Of a stretch of 64,000 bases of DNA, positions 60,886-64,000 are shown one piece after another. The notes beneath the pieces were generated by a model that was not told where the DNA came from, did no database searches, and was given only the letters and a program-made list of their open reading frames with translations. Source of the stretch: Methanocorpusculum parvum (lineage in GTDB: Archaea; Halobacteriota; Methanomicrobia; Methanomicrobiales; Methanocorpusculaceae); assembly GCA_002287215.1 (NCBI GenBank), contig LMVO01000045.1:1-64000 (forward strand), in the 5' to 3' direction. A program made the position numbers and the translations under genes. Numbering within the stretch: position 1 is the first letter of the stretch; the number at the start of each line of letters is the position of its first letter.

Positions 60886-63800
60886 GTGAAAGAAATACAA
60901 GAAAGCTATGTACCCGCCGTTGTCGAAAACGACGTCCGGGAGTACTGGAAAACAAACAATACCTATCGTGAAACACGCAAACTTCACGAATCGGGCCAGC
61001 CGTGGTTCTTTGTCGACGGCCCGCCCTATACCACAGGTTACATCCATCTCGGAACCGCCTGGAACAAGATCCTCAAAGACGCAATCATACGATATCACTC
61101 AATGACCGGCCAGCATATCATCGAACGTGCCGGTTACGATATGCACGGACTTCCAATCGAGGTCAAAGTCGAGGAGAAGCTCGGGTTCAAAAACAAGGCC
61201 GACATCGAGAAATACGGTGTCGCAAAGTTCATCGAAGAGTGCCGCGAGTTCGCTCTCACCCATAAAGATCTGATGAGCGAACAGTTCAAGGAACTCGGTA
61301 CCTGGATGGACTTCGACGACCCTTATCAGACGGTCGATAAAGGATACATCGAAGCTGCGTGGTACACCCTCAAACGCTGCGAAGAAGAAAAAATGCTCGA
61401 ACGCGGATCCAGGGTCGTCAACTGGTGTCCACGCTGCGGAACGGCGATCGCGGACGCGGAAGTCGAGTACTGGGACGAGACCGACCCGTCGATCTTCGTC
61501 AAATTCCCGATCGAGGGAGCGGAAAACGAGTCCCTCGTTATCTGGACCACGACACCCTGGACCCTTCCCGCAAACGTGGCAGTGGCCGTAGGAAAGGATT
61601 TCGTCTACGCAAAATGCCGGGCAGTAAAAGACGGAAAGACCGAAGATCTCTGGATCGCAAAAGACCTCGCCGAACAGATCCTCAAATACGGAAAATATCA
61701 GGACTACTCCGTCATTGAAACAAAGACCGGAGCTGAACTCGCCGGAACAAAATATATTTCTCCCCTCGCTTCCGCAGTTCCCATCCAGGAAAAAATCGAG
61801 CACCGTGTCGTCATCGCCGATTACGTGGCGATGGAAAACACCGGAATGGTCCATATCGCTCCGGGTCACGGCTGGGACGATTACCTTGTCGGTCTGAAAG
61901 AGGATCTCGCGATCGTCTGTCCCGTTGACGGAAACGGAAACTTCACCGAAGAAGCCGGCGTCTTTGCAGGAAAATACGTCAAGGCTCCCGAGACCAATCA
62001 GGAGGTCATCGACGTCTTGGGAGACGCCATGCTTGCAGTCCGGAAGATCACTCACCGGTACGGACACTGCTGGAGATGCAAGACCCCGATCATCTACCGT
62101 GCAACCTCACAGTGGTTCCTGAAAGCAAAGGATGTCAGGGAAAAGATGCTCGAAGAGATCTCGAAAGAAGTCACCTGGTATCCGGAGTGGGCAGGTTCCG
62201 CCAGATTCCATGACTGGATCGAAGAGGCACGCGACTGGTGTATCTCCCGGCAGAGATACTGGGGTATCCCGATCCCGGTCTGGGTCTGTCCGGTCTGTAA
62301 TAAATATCATGTCGTCGGCAGATACGCAGAGCTCGAACAGCTCTCCGGTCAGAAAATGACCGATCCCCACCGGCCGTACGTCGATGACATCACGATCCCC
62401 TGCGAATGCGGCGGAACGATGAAACGTATCCCGGACATCTTCGATGTCTGGTATGACTCAGGTATCGCCTCCTGGGCAACACTCCGGTTCCCGGAGAAGA
62501 CCGAAGACTTCGCCAAATACTGGCCGGCAGATTTCATTCTCGAAGGACAGGATCAGACCCGCGGATGGTTCTACTCCCAGCTCGCCCTCTCGACGATCGC
62601 CTTTGGCAGATCCCCGTACAAATCTGTACTCATGCACGGATTCGCGCTTGATGCGAACGGCAAAAAGATGAGTAAAAGTCTCGGGAACGTCATCGCACCC
62701 GAAGACGTCATCAAACAGTTCGGTGTGGACGTTATGCGCCAGTACATCCTTTCGGCAAATGCCCCCTGGGATGATATGCGCTTCTCTCTTGAAGGAGTCA
62801 AGACGAACCACCGGATGTTCAACGTTCTCTGGAACGTCTACAAATTCCCCCTGCCGTACATGGCGCTCGACGGCTACAAGCCGGCGGAAAAAGACGGCGT
62901 CTGGGATCCGTCCGCAGTCGAAGATCACATCAAAGAGTTCTGCAGAGAAGACCGCTGGCTGATCTCCCGCGTGAACTCACTTGCGGAACAGGTCACGAAA
63001 GAGATGGAGGTCTGCAGCCTTCACCGGGCGACACGCCCGATCAGCACGTTCATCCTCGATGAACTCTCCCGCTGGTACGTCCAGCTGGTCAGACCGAGAA
63101 TGTGGCTCGAAGAAGAGTCGGTCTCGAAGATGCAGGCATACGACACCATGTATTATGTTCTGCGCAGACTCGTCACCATCTTTGCACCATTCGCTCCCCA
63201 CATCACCGAAAGTATGTACCAGAACCTGAAGTGTGTTGGCGATCCGAAATCCGTCCACATGGTCGACTGGTTCAGCGGAAACGATTCGCTCCGCGACCCG
63301 GTCCTCGAAGAGGAGATGGAGATCGTTCAGGAGTTCGACGAAGCGGTATCGAACGCCCGCCAGAACGGAAAACGGAAAGGACGCTGGCCGGTTGGACAGA
63401 TCGTTGTCGCGACCGATGCGGAAAAGATCGCGGCCGCCATCTCGGCAATGAACGATATGTGCTGTGACCGGGCAAATGCCCGTTCCGTTACGGTCGTAAA
63501 AGGCATCTGGGACAGACTCGACTGGACCGCCGTCCCGGTGATGAAAGTTATCGGCAAACAGTTCGGCAGAGACGGACCCAAAGTCAAGGCGTTCATCGAA
63601 GAGTCGAACGGGACCGAGCTCAAAGCTCTGCTGACAGCAAACGGAAAGGTCATGATGGAAAAGGACGGCTTCGCCGCCGAACTTACCGAAGAGCACATAA
63701 CCTTCGAAGAAAAGATGCCGGAAAACATCTTCTCCTCGCCGATCGAAAACGGTATGATCTATGTTGACGTGACCCTCACGCCGGAACTCGAAGCCGAAGG

Positions 63801-64000
63801 ATACTCCCGCGAGGTCATCCGAAGGATCCAGGAGATGAGAAAACAGGCAGGTCTTGCCGTCGATGCAAAGATCAAAGCCGAAGTCGTCATCGATGATGCA
63901 CGGGTGATGCCTCTTGTGGATTCTCAGCATGACGTCATCGAAAACGAGGTCAGAGCAAACTACCTCAAGATCAGAGTGCCGGAAGGGAAATCCTGCGGAT
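60886..64000 (+). CDS. ileS: Isoleucyl-tRNA synthetase (3' end outside window)
   Basis: IleRS charges tRNA-Ile. About 1038 codons are visible and the frame is open to the window end. The protein has the archaeal/eukaryotic form of the class I signature, PPYTTGYIHLGTAWNK, the zinc-binding NWCPRCGTAIADAE, the editing domain (WTTTPWTLPANVAV), a second cysteine pair (CPVCNKYH), DQTRGWFYSQL, and KKMSKSLGN for ATP. The GTG start at 60886 follows GAGGG. A few codons plus the stop probably lie beyond base 64000. Confidence 0.95.
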   Translation, partial: MKEIQESYVPAVVENDVREYWKTNNTYRETRKLHESGQPWFFVDGPPYTTGYIHLGTAWNKILKDAIIRYHSMTGQHIIERAGYDMHGLPIEVKVEEKLGFKNKADIEKYGVAKFIEECREFALTHKDLMSEQFKELGTWMDFDDPYQTVDKGYIEAAWYTLKRCEEEKMLERGSRVVNWCPRCGTAIADAEVEYWDETDPSIFVKFPIEGAENESLVIWTTTPWTLPANVAVAVGKDFVYAKCRAVKDGKTEDLWIAKDLAEQILKYGKYQDYSVIETKTGAELAGTKYISPLASAVPIQEKIEHRVVIADYVAMENTGMVHIAPGHGWDDYLVGLKEDLAIVCPVDGNGNFTEEAGVFAGKYVKAPETNQEVIDVLGDAMLAVRKITHRYGHCWRCKTPIIYRATSQWFLKAKDVREKMLEEISKEVTWYPEWAGSARFHDWIEEARDWCISRQRYWGIPIPVWVCPVCNKYHVVGRYAELEQLSGQKMTDPHRPYVDDITIPCECGGTMKRIPDIFDVWYDSGIASWATLRFPEKTEDFAKYWPADFILEGQDQTRGWFYSQLALSTIAFGRSPYKSVLMHGFALDANGKKMSKSLGNVIAPEDVIKQFGVDVMRQYILSANAPWDDMRFSLEGVKTNHRMFNVLWNVYKFPLPYMALDGYKPAEKDGVWDPSAVEDHIKEFCREDRWLISRVNSLAEQVTKEMEVCSLHRATRPISTFILDELSRWYVQLVRPRMWLEEESVSKMQAYDTMYYVLRRLVTIFAPFAPHITESMYQNLKCVGDPKSVHMVDWFSGNDSLRDPVLEEEMEIVQEFDEAVSNARQNGKRKGRWPVGQIVVATDAEKIAAAISAMNDMCCDRANARSVTVVKGIWDRLDWTAVPVMKVIGKQFGRDGPKVKAFIEESNGTELKALLTANGKVMMEKDGFAAELTEEHITFEEKMPENIFSSPIENGMIYVDVTLTPELEAEGYSREVIRRIQEMRKQAGLAVDAKIKAEVVIDDARVMPLVDSQHDVIENEVRANYLKIRVPEGKSCG

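Noticed and set aside
61099-62067. 322-codon minus-strand frame within ileS (and another at 62977-63930)
   Set aside because: Both mirror the codon pattern of ileS, which has intact motifs; they have odd composition (Phe, Asp and Cys-rich) and no family signature.

Overview
The window comes from a hydrogenotrophic methanogen of the order Methanomicrobiales, most like Methanocorpusculum (inferred from gene content, not from a search). It opens with the last codons of mcrA and continues into a complete mtr operon. It also carries enzymes for methanofuran (mfnA), coenzyme F420 (cofD, npdG) and B12-dependent DNA precursor synthesis, an archaeal-type IleRS, aIF-1A, LSm, L37e and archaeal SepF. Most genes have GAGGTG-type ribosome binding sites or very short leaders behind TATA boxes.

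Layout. 1-6225: mcrA 3' end, terminator, long leader and mtrEDCBAF-(A/G fusion)-H with its terminator. 6298-12075: TPR protein, FmdE-like protein, aIF-1A, a GntR/YtrA-ABC transporter operon and a CxxCxxCC protein. 12083-12643: a large fold-back repeat. 12658-18016: mfnA and ppsA, divergent serA, tRNA-Val(GAC). 18122-19347: AT-rich FRG-domain gene and a partial repeat copy. 19530-33840: a type IV pilus-like locus. One strand carries a tightly packed set (surface protein, degenerate transglutaminase-fold protein, secretion ATPase, TadC/PilC-like membrane protein, four pilin-like proteins) and the opposite strand carries six tandem pilin-like genes. 34335-37563: HTH-PAS protein, CmpB-like membrane protein, HD protein and a truncated cysteine desulfurase. 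37618-40509: Rsm22, ZPR1, SepF and PUA genes. 40733-44186: structured leader, LSm, L37e, a PurF paralogue lacking its glutaminase residues, a YcxB-like protein and cofD. 44274-52505: class II RNR, pdaD, catalytic purF, a multi-PAS HTH protein and thiC. 52588-58343: MBL hydrolase, DUF123, TetR regulator, npdG and a MacB-like ABC system with a surface partner. 58375-58850: second full-length fold-back repeat. 58883-64000: fmt, def, a small zinc ribbon and ileS, cut off by the window end.

The most unusual items are: (i) an MtrA corrinoid domain fused to MtrG in the mtrG position, beside an ordinary mtrA; (ii) a PurF paralogue in which every recognisable glutaminase residue is replaced while the PRPP loop is intact, next to a ribosomal/LSm operon, with a normal purF about 6 kb away; (iii) a bacterial-style def-fmt pair in an archaeon; (iv) a ten-pilin locus including a transglutaminase-like protein without its cysteine; (v) a family of inverted, non-coding fold-back repeats bounded by TTACGCGG/CCGCGTAA; (vi) a strongly structured RNA leader just before LSm.

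All identifications are by reading motifs and overall protein character. No database search or fold prediction was run.
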